Assembly (NCBI GenBank): GCA_031552185.1
Contig: JAVBMU010000100.1
Location: forward strand, 34,192 to 98,191
Reading direction: 5' to 3'
Length of the DNA stretch: 64,000 nt
DNA from: JAVBMU01 sp031552185
GTDB lineage: Bacteria > Actinomycetota > Actinomycetes > Actinomycetales > Cellulomonadaceae
The stretch's first letter is position 1. Each line of letters opens with the position of its first letter. Of this stretch, positions 1-8,687 are shown piece by piece. The position numbers and the translations under genes are program-made. A model generated the notes under the pieces. The model was not told where the DNA came from, made no database searches, and saw nothing but the letters and a program-made list of their open reading frames with translations.

Positions 1-484
1 GAAAAACGGCCCCGACGTTCGTGTGATCGACAATGTCCTCCAGCACCGCGACGCGCCGCGCGCCGGCTCCACCGCGCGCGCCGGCGAGCACCTCGCCGAC
101 GTCGGGCAACGGCGGGCGGTGCATCGCCGCGATGGCGCCGCGATGCAGATGGAACCCGGTGATGGCGGTCAGGACCTCCGGCGCGCCGAGGTAGACCGGC
201 ACCGGTTCGCCGGTGCCGCCGGGACCGTCGTCGGGCCCGAGCCCGGCGATCAGCCCAGCGAGGTCATCGAGCCAACGTGGCGCCATCAGAAAGGATCGGG
301 GCCGGTGCCCGGCGGCCAGAGCCCGCCGGATCACCTGCGTGGACTCGGCCAGGTAGAGCCCGCGCTCGGGCTCGAGCCGGGACCGCAGCGCGACCTCCGT
401 GAGCCGCGTGTAGGCGGCGACGCGCGAGTCGCCCGGATCCGTCACGAACTCGATCCGCAACGAATCGACAGGAGGGCCAGTCAC
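1..484 (-). CDS. SpoU/TrmH-family RNA 2'-O-methyltransferase (partial, 5' part)
   Basis: This is the first 161 codons of a gene that runs off the left edge. The product should be a SAM-dependent 2'-O-ribose methyltransferase acting on rRNA or tRNA. The N-terminal part has the substrate-binding pattern of the family (LYLAEST then VIRRAL near residues 46-57). The last visible residues, VLEDIVDHTNVGAVF, are the start of the knotted SpoU catalytic domain. The GTG start overlaps the stop of the upstream MFS gene by four bases (GTGA), so the two are probably translationally coupled. The exact RNA target cannot be told from this fragment. Confidence 0.85.
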   Translation of the reverse strand, partial: MTGPPVDSLRIEFVTDPGDSRVAAYTRLTEVALRSRLEPERGLYLAESTQVIRRALAAGHRPRSFLMAPRWLDDLAGLIAGLGPDDGPGGTGEPVPVYLGAPEVLTAITGFHLHRGAIAAMHRPPLPDVGEVLAGARGGAGARRVAVLEDIVDHTNVGAVF

Positions 485-1761
485 GCCCTCATTGTCCCCG
501 ACCCGCGCCGGCGCCTCAGCACCACCCGCACCAGCGCCCCGAGACCCACCACGAGGAGCGTCACCGCCGCGACCGCGGCGAATGAACTCCCCGCGCCGTG
601 CCGGTCAATGGCAATCCCGGCGAGCGGCGACCCGATCGCCCCGCCGAGCGTGAACGCGGTGCCCTGCCAGCCCATGACCTCGCCGCGCCGGTCCTCAGGC
701 ACCTGGTGAGTGAGGGACTCCGCGGCGGCCGTGATGGTCGGGGCGCACAGGAGCCCTGCGATCAGCAGGAGCACCATGAGGATCGGCAGGTTGCCGGCCA
801 GGGCGAGCGGTGCTGTCACCAGGCCCAGAATCCCGGCCAGCACGAGCGGGTCGGCCGACCGGTGCATCGCCCCGTACAGCAGGCCGCCAAGGGCGGACCC
901 CGCGCACCAGGCTCCGTACGCCCAAGCCAGCGCGCCGGGTATGCCCAGTTCCTTCAGCAGCGCCAGGACGCCGACGTCGGTCCCGTTCACCGCCAGGCTG
1001 GCGATGACGGACACCGCGAGCACGACGACGACGCCGGGGGTCATCCAGGCTCCGCGCCGTCGAACCTTCGGTTCTGGCTGGGTGCCCACCCCCAGGCCCG
1101 CGGCGACGCCGCGGTCTACCGCTCCCCCGTCGACGGCGGCCGGCTCGTCCGCGGCGGCCGCCGAACGGGCCGGGGTATGCATCGGCGGGTTTTCGTACCA
1201 CAGCACACCGAGGGCCGCGGCCGTCGCGATGCCGACCACAGCCAGCACGAGCGGCGCGCCGACCTGCATCGCGCACCAACCGCCCAGCGCGGGCCCGACC
1301 ATGAAGATCAACTCGGTCGCGACCGCGTCGAGCGAGAACGCGGTTCGGCGCTCCGCAGGCGGCACCATGGCGGCGAGGGCCTTGCGGGTCACGCTGAATA
1401 TCGGCGGCGCGAACAGCCCGGCCCCCACGACCACCGGGAACAGCGCCCAATACGGCACCACCCCCGCCAGCGGCCACGCGATCGCCTGGGCGAAGATCGT
1501 GGGCAGGATGGCCCGGCGCAGGCCCAGCCGGTCCACCAATCGGCCGCGCCACGGCCCACTGATGCCCATCCCGATGGTGAAGCATGCGACCGCTGCACCG
1601 GCCTCTCCCCAGCTGCGGTGCAGCGTGTAAACGACGTCGTAGGTCAGCACCAAGTTCGCGGCCGAGAACGGAAGCCGGGCGATCATGGCCACCACGATCA
1701 GCCGCCGCACATCCGCCCGGTGCCAGACGGCGGCGTAGGCGGACGAGATCACGGCGGCCAT
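481..1761 (-). CDS. MFS permease (drug or solute exporter-like)
   Basis: This is a 426-residue multi-pass inner-membrane protein of the major facilitator superfamily. Hydrophobic segments run throughout, and a charged, Pro/Ala-rich central loop (about residues 195-245) separates the two six-helix halves. The loop after helix 2 has GRLVDRLGLRR, a fair match to the MFS motif A (GxLaDrxGrkr). The start at 1761 (MAAVISSAY) is preferred to an upstream in-frame codon because the upstream residues are Arg-rich and do not look like an MFS N-terminus. The substrate is unknown; proton-coupled efflux is the usual role of such single genes. It overlaps the following methyltransferase gene. Confidence 0.75.
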   Translation of the reverse strand: MAAVISSAYAAVWHRADVRRLIVVAMIARLPFSAANLVLTYDVVYTLHRSWGEAGAAVACFTIGMGISGPWRGRLVDRLGLRRAILPTIFAQAIAWPLAGVVPYWALFPVVVGAGLFAPPIFSVTRKALAAMVPPAERRTAFSLDAVATELIFMVGPALGGWCAMQVGAPLVLAVVGIATAAALGVLWYENPPMHTPARSAAAADEPAAVDGGAVDRGVAAGLGVGTQPEPKVRRRGAWMTPGVVVVLAVSVIASLAVNGTDVGVLALLKELGIPGALAWAYGAWCAGSALGGLLYGAMHRSADPLVLAGILGLVTAPLALAGNLPILMVLLLIAGLLCAPTITAAAESLTHQVPEDRRGEVMGWQGTAFTLGGAIGSPLAGIAIDRHGAGSSFAAVAAVTLLVVGLGALVRVVLRRRRGSGTMRA

Positions 1762-1937
1762 CGTCTCCGGCCGACCGGCCCGTCGGCAAGCGAATAAACG
1801 GCCCCGGCGCAAAGGCCCAAGGGTCCTGACCGCGCAGACCGGCCAAATACCGAACGCACGGTGATCCACTCACAGTTCGGGCGGATCACCGCACGTTCGT
1901 CGGACGCCCTGGTGGGGTCCCTTGCCGCGCCCGCGGG

Positions 1938-4064
1938 TCAGCGCCGCAGGGGGGCCAGTTCCTCGGCGTCGCGCGTCACCGGCGCCGCGAACTGACTCTC
2001 ATACAACCGCGCGTACGCGCCGCCCGCCGTCAGCAACTCCTCGTGCGTGCCCTGCTCCACGATGGCACCGTGCTCCATCACGATGATCACGTCCGCGTCC
2101 CGGATGGTCGAGAGCCGGTGCGCGATCACGAACGAGGTCCGGCCGCTGCGCAGGGTGGCCATCGCCTGCTGGACGAGGACCTCGGTGCGGGTGTCCACCG
2201 AGCTGGTCGCCTCGTCCAGAATGAGGATGGCCGGGTCGGCGAGGAAGGCCCGCGCGATCGTGAGCAACTGCTTCTCCCCAGCGCTGACCGACGAGCCCTC
2301 GTCGTCGAGCACCGTGGCGTAGCCCTCGGGCAGGTGCCGGACGAATTGGTCGACGTGCGTCGCCCGCGTCGCAGCCAGGAACTGCTCCTCGGTCACCTCC
2401 ACCCCGTCCGGGACGCCGTAGCGCAGGTTCTCCTCGATCGTGCCCTTGAACAGCCAGGTGTCCTGCAGCACCATCCCGATGTCGGAGCGCAGGCCGGCCC
2501 GGGCCATCGCCCGGGTGTCGACGCCGTCGAGCGTGATCCGGCCGCCGTCGACCTCGTAGAACCGCATGATGAGGTTGACGAGGGTGGTCTTGCCCGCCCC
2601 GGTCGGCCCGACGATCGCGATCGTCCGGCCGGGTTCGGCGACCAGGTCGAGGCGCTCGATGAGGGTAACCTCCGGATCGTAGGAGAACGAGACGTCCTCG
2701 AACGCGATCCGCCCGCGCACGGGGTCGACCTTCTCGGCCGGCACCGGGTCGGCCTCCTGCTCCGGCGCGTCGAGCAGTTCGAACACGCGCTCCGCAGAGG
2801 CGACGCCGGACTGCATCAGGTTCATCATGGAGGCGATCTGGGTGATCGGTTGCGTGAACTGGCGCGAGTACTGAATGAACGCCTGGACGTCGCCCAGCGT
2901 CATCGTGCCGGAGGCCACCTTCAGGCCGCCGACTACCGCGACGACGACGTAGTTGAGGTTCGCGACGAAGCCCATCACGGGCTGGATGGTCCCGGAGATG
3001 AATTGCGCCTTGAAGGACGCCTCGTAGAGCTGGGCATTCTCCCGCTCGAAGGTCGCGGCGGCCTCGGCCTGGCGGCCGTACACCTTGACCAGCGTGTGCC
3101 CGGAGTACATCTCCTCGATGTGGGCGTTCAGCTTGCCGGTCGCGGCCCACTGCTGAATGAATTGCGGCTGGGACCGCTTGGCGATCAGCACCGTGACCAG
3201 CACGGACAGCGGAACCGTGACCAGGGCGACGATGGCCAGGACCCACGAGATCCAGAACATCATGATCAGCACGCCGACGACGGTCAGCGCCGAGGTGATC
3301 AGTTGCGCCAAGGTCTGGGTCATCGTCATCGCGATGTTGTCGATGTCGTTCGTCACCCGGGACAGGATCTCGCCGGGTTGCTGCTTGTCGAAGTAGGACA
3401 GCGGCAGGCGGGAGAGCTTTGTTTCGACGTCGTCCCGCAGGTTCCGCATGGTCCGTTGGACCACGCCGGCGGTGATCCGCGCCGAGAGCCAGGCGAACAG
3501 CGACGAGCCGACGTAGACCCCGAGGACGACGAGAATGATCACGGCGAGGGCGTCGAAGTCGATGCCCTGGCCCGGGACCACGTTCTTCATCCCGGAGAAC
3601 ACATCCGCAAGCCGACCCTGACCGCTGTTTCGCATTATCTCGAGCAGTTGGGCCGTGGTGGTGTCCGCCAGCAGGTTGTACTGCTGAATTGCCTCGCCCA
3701 TCATCTTGCCGCCGACGCCATCGAAGATGATGTTCGTCGCCTGGCCGAGCAGTTTGGGGCCGACCACGGCCAAGGCGACCGAGAACACCGCGAACGCCCC
3801 GATGAAGGCGAGGCCGATCCGCTCGGGGCGGAGCCGAACCAATAGGCGCCGCACCGTGCCCCTGAAGTCCATCGCCTTCTCGCCCGGCATCCCCATGCCG
3901 CCGTGCGGGCCGCCGCCAAAACCGCGCCGGGCGGGCGCCTTCGGCGTCCTGGCCGCGGCCTCCGCGGGCGCGGCCTCCGCGGCCTCGGCGGGCGCGGCGT
4001 CGCCGCTCGGGGCCGCCTGGGCGTCGGACGCCTCGCTCGGCGGCATCTGGTCCGGCCGGCTCAT
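1938..4064 (-). CDS. ABC exporter subunit (TMD-NBD), canonical-Walker-B half of a heterodimer
   Basis: This is a 708-residue half-transporter. A Pro/Ala-rich cytoplasmic extension (about residues 1-70) precedes six membrane helices (about 85-400) and a nucleotide-binding domain. The NBD has Walker A GPTGAGKTT, a degenerate signature SAGEKQ in place of LSGGQ, Walker B ILILDEATSS with the catalytic Glu, and an H-loop IAHRLST. The ATG start overlaps the stop of the upstream ABC gene (ATGA), so the two are translated together. The odd signature here and the substituted Walker B in the partner fit an asymmetric heterodimeric exporter of the LmrCD/BmrCD/TM287-288 kind. The likely substrate is a drug or lipid-like compound, controlled by the TetR gene at the head of the operon. 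Confidence 0.88.
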   Translation of the reverse strand: MSRPDQMPPSEASDAQAAPSGDAAPAEAAEAAPAEAAARTPKAPARRGFGGGPHGGMGMPGEKAMDFRGTVRRLLVRLRPERIGLAFIGAFAVFSVALAVVGPKLLGQATNIIFDGVGGKMMGEAIQQYNLLADTTTAQLLEIMRNSGQGRLADVFSGMKNVVPGQGIDFDALAVIILVVLGVYVGSSLFAWLSARITAGVVQRTMRNLRDDVETKLSRLPLSYFDKQQPGEILSRVTNDIDNIAMTMTQTLAQLITSALTVVGVLIMMFWISWVLAIVALVTVPLSVLVTVLIAKRSQPQFIQQWAATGKLNAHIEEMYSGHTLVKVYGRQAEAAATFERENAQLYEASFKAQFISGTIQPVMGFVANLNYVVVAVVGGLKVASGTMTLGDVQAFIQYSRQFTQPITQIASMMNLMQSGVASAERVFELLDAPEQEADPVPAEKVDPVRGRIAFEDVSFSYDPEVTLIERLDLVAEPGRTIAIVGPTGAGKTTLVNLIMRFYEVDGGRITLDGVDTRAMARAGLRSDIGMVLQDTWLFKGTIEENLRYGVPDGVEVTEEQFLAATRATHVDQFVRHLPEGYATVLDDEGSSVSAGEKQLLTIARAFLADPAILILDEATSSVDTRTEVLVQQAMATLRSGRTSFVIAHRLSTIRDADVIIVMEHGAIVEQGTHEELLTAGGAYARLYESQFAAPVTRDAEELAPLRR

Positions 4065-5794
4065 GCCGCCTCCTCGATCGAAAGCTGGGAATACACGATC
4101 TCTTGGTACGTCTCGTTGGTCTCGAGCAGTTCGGCGTGAGTGCCGCACCCGACGATCCGGCCCTCATCCAGGACCAGAATCTGGTCGGCGCCGCGGATCG
4201 TGGCGACGCGTTGCGCGACGACGATCACGGTCGAGCGGCGCGTCCAGGGCGCCAGGTCGGCCCGCAGCCGTGCGTCCGTCGCGTAGTCGAGCGCCGAGAA
4301 CGAGTCGTCGAACAGGTAAATCTCCGGCGCGCGCACGACGGCCCGGGCGATGGCCAGGCGTTGGCGCTGGCCGCCGGAGAAGTTGGTGCCGCCCTGGGCC
4401 ACGGGGGCGTCCAGGCCGGCGTCCAGCGCCGCCACGAAGTCGCGTGCCTGGGCGATCTCGAGCGCCTGCCACAGTTCCTCGTCGGTCGCGTCCCGCTTGC
4501 CGTACCGCAGGTTGTCCGCGATCGTCCCGGAGAACAGGTACGCCTTCTGCGGCACCAATCCGATCAGGGAGCCGAGGTCGGCCTCCGACAGCGCCCGGAT
4601 GTCGGTGCCGTCGATGCGGACGGTGCCGCCCGTGACGTCGAACAGCCGCGGGATCAGGTTCAGCAGCGTCGTCTTGCCGGCCCCGGTAGAGCCGATGATG
4701 GCCGTGGTGCGGCCCGGCTCGGCGCGGAACGACACGTGATGCAGCACAGCCCCCTCGGCGCCGGGGTAACGGAATTCGACGTCGTCGAACTCGACCACGC
4801 CGGCCCGGGTGGTCAATGGTGTCGGTTCGGGGGGCGGCGCCACCGAGGACTGCGTGTCCAGGACCTCGCAGATCCGCTCGGCGCAGACGGACGCCCGCGG
4901 GATCATCACGAACATCATCGAGGACATCATCACGGCCATCAGGATGTACATGAGGTAGGTGATGAAGGCCGACAATGACCCGATCTCCATGGCCCCGGAG
5001 TCGATCTGCTCGGCGCCGAACCACTGCACGGCGAGGGTGGAGCAGTTCATGATCAGCATCACCATCGGGAACATCAGCGCCATCAGCCGGCCGGAGGCCA
5101 GCGACGTCTCGAAGAGCCGGGTATTCGCGACGCCGAACCGCTCGGCCTCCCGCCGCTCCCGGACAAACGCCCGGATCACCCGGATGCCGTTGATCTGCTC
5201 GCGCAGCACGGCGTTGATGGCATCGATGCGCACCTGCATCTTGCGGAAGTACGGCACCATGCGGGTCACGATGACGCCGACCACGACGCCCAGGATCGGC
5301 ACGATAATGAGCAGCAGGCCGGACAGCGTCACGTTCTCGCGCAGCGCCATGATCACGCCGCCCACCAGCATGATCGGCGCCATCACCATCACCGTGAAGG
5401 TCATCAGGGTGACCATCTGCACTTGCTGGATGTCGTTCGTCGTCCGCGTGATCAGCGACGGCGCGCCGAACGTGCCGATCTCCCGGGCGGAGAACGTCTG
5501 CACGTGGGAGAACAACCCGGCGCGCAGATCGCGGCCGAAGGCCATCGCCACTTTGGCGCCGAAGTAGACGGCCACGACGGCGCAGACGATCTGCCCCAGA
5601 CTGACCGACAGCATGCCGGCGCCGGTGCGCAGAATGTAGTTCGTGTCGCCCTGCGTGACGCCCCTGTTGATGATGTCGGCATTCAGGCTGGGCAAATAGA
5701 GATTGGCAATCGTCTGGGCCAGTTGCAGCACCATCACAATGGTGACCGGCCAGACGTACGGGCGCAGGTACGTCCGCAGTAGGCGGATGAGCAT
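4061..5794 (-). CDS. ABC exporter subunit (TMD-NBD), degenerate half of a heterodimer
   Basis: This 577-residue half-transporter has six membrane helices (about residues 15-310) and a C-terminal nucleotide-binding domain. The NBD carries Walker A GSTGAGKTT, a good signature FSGGQRQRL, and Walker B IYLFDDSFSALD. Asp stands where the catalytic Glu is normally found, which is the hallmark of the degenerate site in heterodimeric type IV exporters. The H-loop region reads VAQRVAT, so the switch His is replaced by Gln. It lies between the TetR gene (72-base gap with a hairpin) and its partner subunit (four-base overlap). Family membership is certain; the substrate is not. Confidence 0.88.
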   Translation of the reverse strand: MLIRLLRTYLRPYVWPVTIVMVLQLAQTIANLYLPSLNADIINRGVTQGDTNYILRTGAGMLSVSLGQIVCAVVAVYFGAKVAMAFGRDLRAGLFSHVQTFSAREIGTFGAPSLITRTTNDIQQVQMVTLMTFTVMVMAPIMLVGGVIMALRENVTLSGLLLIIVPILGVVVGVIVTRMVPYFRKMQVRIDAINAVLREQINGIRVIRAFVRERREAERFGVANTRLFETSLASGRLMALMFPMVMLIMNCSTLAVQWFGAEQIDSGAMEIGSLSAFITYLMYILMAVMMSSMMFVMIPRASVCAERICEVLDTQSSVAPPPEPTPLTTRAGVVEFDDVEFRYPGAEGAVLHHVSFRAEPGRTTAIIGSTGAGKTTLLNLIPRLFDVTGGTVRIDGTDIRALSEADLGSLIGLVPQKAYLFSGTIADNLRYGKRDATDEELWQALEIAQARDFVAALDAGLDAPVAQGGTNFSGGQRQRLAIARAVVRAPEIYLFDDSFSALDYATDARLRADLAPWTRRSTVIVVAQRVATIRGADQILVLDEGRIVGCGTHAELLETNETYQEIVYSQLSIEEAA

Positions 5795-5818
5795 GTGTAC
5801 TCCGACGGGTGGTAGTCG

Positions 5819-5839
5819 GGCCCGCGAATCTCGCGGGCC
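5819..5839 (-). other. Perfect 9-bp hairpin in the tetR-ABC intergenic gap
   Basis: GGCCCGCGA and TCGCGGGCC form a perfect stem with a three-base loop. It lies between the tetR stop and the first ABC gene, ending about 24 bases before the ABC start. There is no T-run on either side. It could be a weak terminator or attenuator that lowers ABC expression relative to tetR, or simply an mRNA processing or stability element. Confidence 0.4.
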
Positions 5840-5866
5840 GCCGGTGGTTGCGCTGGGGCGGCGGGC

Positions 5867-6556
5867 TCAGTCGGCCGGCGCGCCCTGGTGGGCGCCGGGC
5901 TGAACGTCGGGATGAACGCCGTGCTGAACGCCGCGCAGGACGACGTCGACGATCTCCTCCTCGTCGAGCCTCGCGCCCTGCGGCGTCGGGGGCAAGGCGT
6001 TTCCGAAGAGCAGGGAGACCAGGATGCGAGCCGCTTGCTGCGGGGTGACCCGCAGGTGGGCCTGATACGCGGCGAGCCGATCGGCGACGGCGGCGGCGAG
6101 CAACTCGCCGGCCCGGCGATCCTTGTCGCCGTGGAAGGGTGCCCCGCCCTTCTCGCCGGCGGCCGGCGGCGGCCCGTGCCCGCTGTGGTCCCCGTGCCCG
6201 CTGTGGTCGCGGAGCACGTGGTGCGCGGCGCCCATGACACCCATCGTGACCGTCAGCCGGGCGGTCAGCAGTCGCACGATGCCGATCATGGCCGCCCGCA
6301 GATCGCCCTCTGCGGGCGCTTCGCGCAGCGCGACGATGGTGGGCAGGGGGTCGATCGCCGCGCGTACCGCGCACCGCACCAACTCGTCCTTGTCCTCAAA
6401 GACGCGAAAGAGCGTCCCCTCGGCGACTCCGGCCGCAAGCGCGATCTGCCGGGTGGTCACGCCGGCCCCGTGCTCGACCAGCAGGGGAACGGTCGCCGCG
6501 ATGATGGCGCTTCGTCGGTCGTCCCGGCCGAGGGGCCGGGCGCGGGTCGTTGTCAC
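5867..6556 (-). CDS. TetR-family transcriptional repressor
   Basis: This is a 229-residue regulator. The N-terminal helix-turn-helix is clear (TTRQIALAAGVAEGTLFRVF, about residues 36-55), and a variable ligand-binding C-terminal half contains a His/Gly-rich loop (HSGHGDHSGHGP, about 130-142). The GTG at 6556 is chosen because an upstream in-frame GTG at 6583 lies inside a perfect palindrome that looks like the operator. It heads a three-gene operon with the two ABC exporter genes, so it most likely represses its own exporter until an exported compound binds. The HGH-rich loop could bind metal, but this is only a guess. Confidence 0.85.
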   Translation of the reverse strand: MTTTRARPLGRDDRRSAIIAATVPLLVEHGAGVTTRQIALAAGVAEGTLFRVFEDKDELVRCAVRAAIDPLPTIVALREAPAEGDLRAAMIGIVRLLTARLTVTMGVMGAAHHVLRDHSGHGDHSGHGPPPAAGEKGGAPFHGDKDRRAGELLAAAVADRLAAYQAHLRVTPQQAARILVSLLFGNALPPTPQGARLDEEEIVDVVLRGVQHGVHPDVQPGAHQGAPAD

Positions 6557-6572
6557 CGCGGTATCGTAACAC

Positions 6573-6590
6573 TGAGTGAGCACTCACTCA
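6573..6590. promoter_or_regulatory. Putative TetR operator (perfect 8-bp inverted repeat)
   Basis: TGAGTGAG-CA-CTCACTCA is a perfect inverted repeat with a two-base spacer, starting 17 bases upstream of the chosen tetR GTG. TetR-family autoregulators commonly bind such repeats; the same TGAGTGAG/CTCACTCA pattern is common in front of TetR genes. It should control tetR and the ABC exporter genes. Its right arm merges with a tandem repeat. Confidence 0.7.
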
Positions 6591-6641
6591 CTGTTTTCGG
6601 GAACCTCACTGTTTTCGGGGACCTCACTGCTCTCCGGAGCC
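6588..6641. repeat. Three tandem 18-bp repeats upstream of tetR
   Basis: Three head-to-tail 18-base units lie at 6588-6605, 6606-6623 and 6624-6641. The first two begin TCACTGTTTTCGGG and differ at one base; the third is diverged. The first overlaps the right arm of the TetR operator, so the copies repeat the half-site TCACT at 18-base spacing. They may be extra weak repressor sites or a simple slippage product. Confidence 0.65.
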
Positions 6642-6649
6642 CGACGCCG

Positions 6650-6702
6650 AACGCGAGACCATCCGCCCCGATCGTATCGATCGAAGCGGATGGCCTCGCG
6701 TT
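6650..6702 (-). terminator. Large hairpin after the SPFH gene (terminator)
   Basis: Seventeen-base arms at 6650-6666 and 6686-6702 (AACGCGAG.CCATCCGC and its complement) pair with one mismatch around a 19-base loop. It lies 20 bases after the SPFH stop and before the tetR promoter. There is no T-run, as is common for actinobacterial terminators. Confidence 0.65.
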
Positions 6703-6722
6703 GAAAACCGACCGGGCCGAGC

Positions 6723-7961
6723 CTACTGGCCGGGGCCGGGCGGGAAGGTCGGCGGCAGCCCGTATCGGGGGTCGTTCTCCGCCGGGGACGCCGGCGGCGG
6801 CAGCGGCCTCGGGGCGGGCGGACCCTGCGGCGGAGGCGGCGGCAGGTGGGCGCCGGGCCGCTGGCCGCGCTCGACGTCGGGGTCGAACGGCACGCCGGAA
6901 CGCGTGCCCGAGCCGGTGGCGGCCGCCGTCGCGGCCTCAGCCTGCCGGCGCGCCTCGGCAAGTGCCTCGGCCGGGTCGGTGAGCGCCGGGGCACCGAAGC
7001 GCGCCCGGTCCCGGTCCCGTTCGCGGGCGGCCTCCCGGCTGAATTGCTCACCCGGGGCGATGGGCTCCGCGCCCCCGCCGCCGAATCCCTTGGCGATCGA
7101 ACCGAGCGCGGCGGTGAATTCGGTCGGGACCACCCACAGCTTGCTGGCGCTGCCGTTCGCGATCTGCGGCAGCATCTGCAGGTACTGGTAGGCGAGCAGC
7201 TTGGGATCGGCGTCGCCCTCGTGGATGGCGTCGAAGACCTGGAGGATCGCGCGCGCCTCACCTTCGGCCCGCAGGATCCGCGACTGAGCGTCACCTTCGG
7301 CCCGCAGGATCGCCGCCTGCTTCTCACCTTCGGCGGTGAGGATCTGCGAGGCCTTGACGCCCTCGGCGGTGAGGATGGCCGCTCGGCGGTCCCGCTCGGC
7401 GCGCATCTGCTGCTCCATGGAGCCTTGCACGCTGGGCGGCGGGTCGATGGACTTCAGCTCCACCCGGTTCACCCGGATGCCCCAGCGCCCGGTCGCCTCG
7501 TCGAGGACGCCGCGGAGCTGGCCGTTGATCTGGTCCCGGCTGGTCAGTGTCTGTTCGAGGTCCATCGACCCGATGACGTTACGCAGCGTCGTGACGGTCA
7601 ACTGCTCGATGGCGGTGATGTAGTTCGCAATTTCGTAGACCGCCGACTTGGGGTCCGTCACCTGGAAGTAGATGACGGTGTCGATGCTCACCACGAGGTT
7701 GTCGGACGTGATCACCGGTTGCGGCGGGAAGGAGACGACCTGCTCGCGCAGATCCACTCCCGCGCGCACCCGATCGATGAAGGGCACCAGGAGATGCAAA
7801 CCGGGATCGAGCGTGCGCGAGTACCGGCCCAGCCGCTCGATGATCAGCGCGGCCGCCTGCGGAACAATCCGCACCGCCTTGACCAGGACGACGACGACGA
7901 AAATGAGGAGCAGGAACAGGACAAGATAGAGCACGACCGTGCCAGGACTGAGATCGTTCAT
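6723..7961 (-). CDS. SPFH/Band 7 (stomatin-like) membrane protein
   Basis: This 412-residue protein has one N-terminal membrane helix (about residues 8-30) followed by a prohibitin-homology domain (about 32-190; LGRYSRTLDPGLHLLVPFID). A coiled-coil segment (about 190-245) is built from repeated ILxAEG units, and a long Pro-rich tail follows (from about 290). Such proteins make large membrane-attached cages or microdomains and are usually paired with NfeD, which is the next gene upstream here. The start at 7961 follows a GGAGCAC ribosome site. The Pro-rich tail of over 100 residues is longer than in most homologues. The function is probably membrane organisation or quality control of membrane proteins. 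Confidence 0.88.
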   Translation of the reverse strand: MNDLSPGTVVLYLVLFLLLIFVVVVLVKAVRIVPQAAALIIERLGRYSRTLDPGLHLLVPFIDRVRAGVDLREQVVSFPPQPVITSDNLVVSIDTVIYFQVTDPKSAVYEIANYITAIEQLTVTTLRNVIGSMDLEQTLTSRDQINGQLRGVLDEATGRWGIRVNRVELKSIDPPPSVQGSMEQQMRAERDRRAAILTAEGVKASQILTAEGEKQAAILRAEGDAQSRILRAEGEARAILQVFDAIHEGDADPKLLAYQYLQMLPQIANGSASKLWVVPTEFTAALGSIAKGFGGGGAEPIAPGEQFSREAARERDRDRARFGAPALTDPAEALAEARRQAEAATAAATGSGTRSGVPFDPDVERGQRPGAHLPPPPPQGPPAPRPLPPPASPAENDPRYGLPPTFPPGPGQ

Positions 7962-8041
7962 CAGTGCTCCTTCATGCGGCCGGGGCCACGTTGACCAGTG
8001 AATTGTTCGGCTGACGGTGCTCGACCGCACCGCGGGCGGTG

Positions 8042-8488
8042 CTACGGGGCGTCACGCACGGGAACCGCCCGCACCACCGCGGTCGCACCGTCGATCCGGA
8101 TCACCTCGACGTCGATGCCCACCGGGAGTTCGGGAGCGTCGTCCTCGGTGCGCGCCGACCACACTTCGCCGGCGAGCTTGATCCGCCCGTTCTGGTCGGT
8201 GATTCGATCCACCGCCACCGCCTTGCGGCCGACATGGGCCGCAGCATTCGTCTCCTCCAGCGGCACCCGCTTGCGCAAGTGCAGCAGGAGCCATGGCCGC
8301 AAAGCGGCGAGCAGAATCGCGCTCACGCCCGCGAAGACCAGGATCTGGAGCCACGTCGGAGCGCCCAACGCGCTGGCCAAAGCCGCCGCTAGGGCGCCGC
8401 CCGCAAACATGATCAGGACCAGACTGACGGACAGAATCTCGACCACTGCGAAGACGAGTCCTGCCCCGACCCACAACAGCCAGTTCAC
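8042..8488 (-). CDS. NfeD-like membrane protein
   Basis: This 148-residue protein has three hydrophobic segments in the first 80 residues and a C-terminal OB-fold NfeD domain (about 80-148: GRIKLAGEVWSARTEDD, GIDVEVIRIDGATAVV). NfeD proteins partner SPFH proteins such as the one encoded 80 bases downstream. The GTG at 8488 is chosen over a GTG at 8503 because AAGGAG lies six bases before it and because the resulting VNWLLWVG is the usual N-terminus of the family. It is likely transcribed with the SPFH gene. Confidence 0.85.
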   Translation of the reverse strand: MNWLLWVGAGLVFAVVEILSVSLVLIMFAGGALAAALASALGAPTWLQILVFAGVSAILLAALRPWLLLHLRKRVPLEETNAAAHVGRKAVAVDRITDQNGRIKLAGEVWSARTEDDAPELPVGIDVEVIRIDGATAVVRAVPVRDAP

Positions 8489-8524
8489 CGAGATCTCCTT
8501 CACGTTCAGGTAACGCCCACCCTA

Positions 8525-8591
8525 CCGCGATCACCGCCCCCAACGTACCCTTTCACAAGGGCGAATACCGAAAAACCGGCCGTGATCGCGG
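8525..8591. other. Nested inverted repeat between NfeD and the ABC ATPase
   Basis: Perfect ten-base arms CCGCGATCAC (8525-8534) and GTGATCGCGG (8582-8591) enclose a small inner hairpin CCCTT-TCAC-AAGGG near 8548-8561. The position is downstream of the ABC ATPase gene and upstream of nfeD, both on the minus strand. It may be a cruciform terminator or a regulator-binding region; nothing more can be read from it. Confidence 0.35.
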
Positions 8592-8687
8592 CGGTCGGCG
8601 ACGGCGGCGCCCCGGCGCTCGCTCCGCCCGGCAACCGGCCTGCACCGCCCTGCCACCGTCCCTGCCACCGCACGGCAACGTCCCGGG

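Noticed and set aside
6557..6583. GTG at 6583 as the tetR start
   Set aside because: The codon lies within the perfect palindrome that is most likely the operator, and the TetR fold begins well after the GTG at 6556.
7250..7340. Direct DNA repeats (CACCTTCGGCCCGCAGGATC units) as a mobile or CRISPR-like element
   Set aside because: They encode the ILRAEG heptad-like repeats of the SPFH coiled coil in frame, so they reflect protein structure and not an array.
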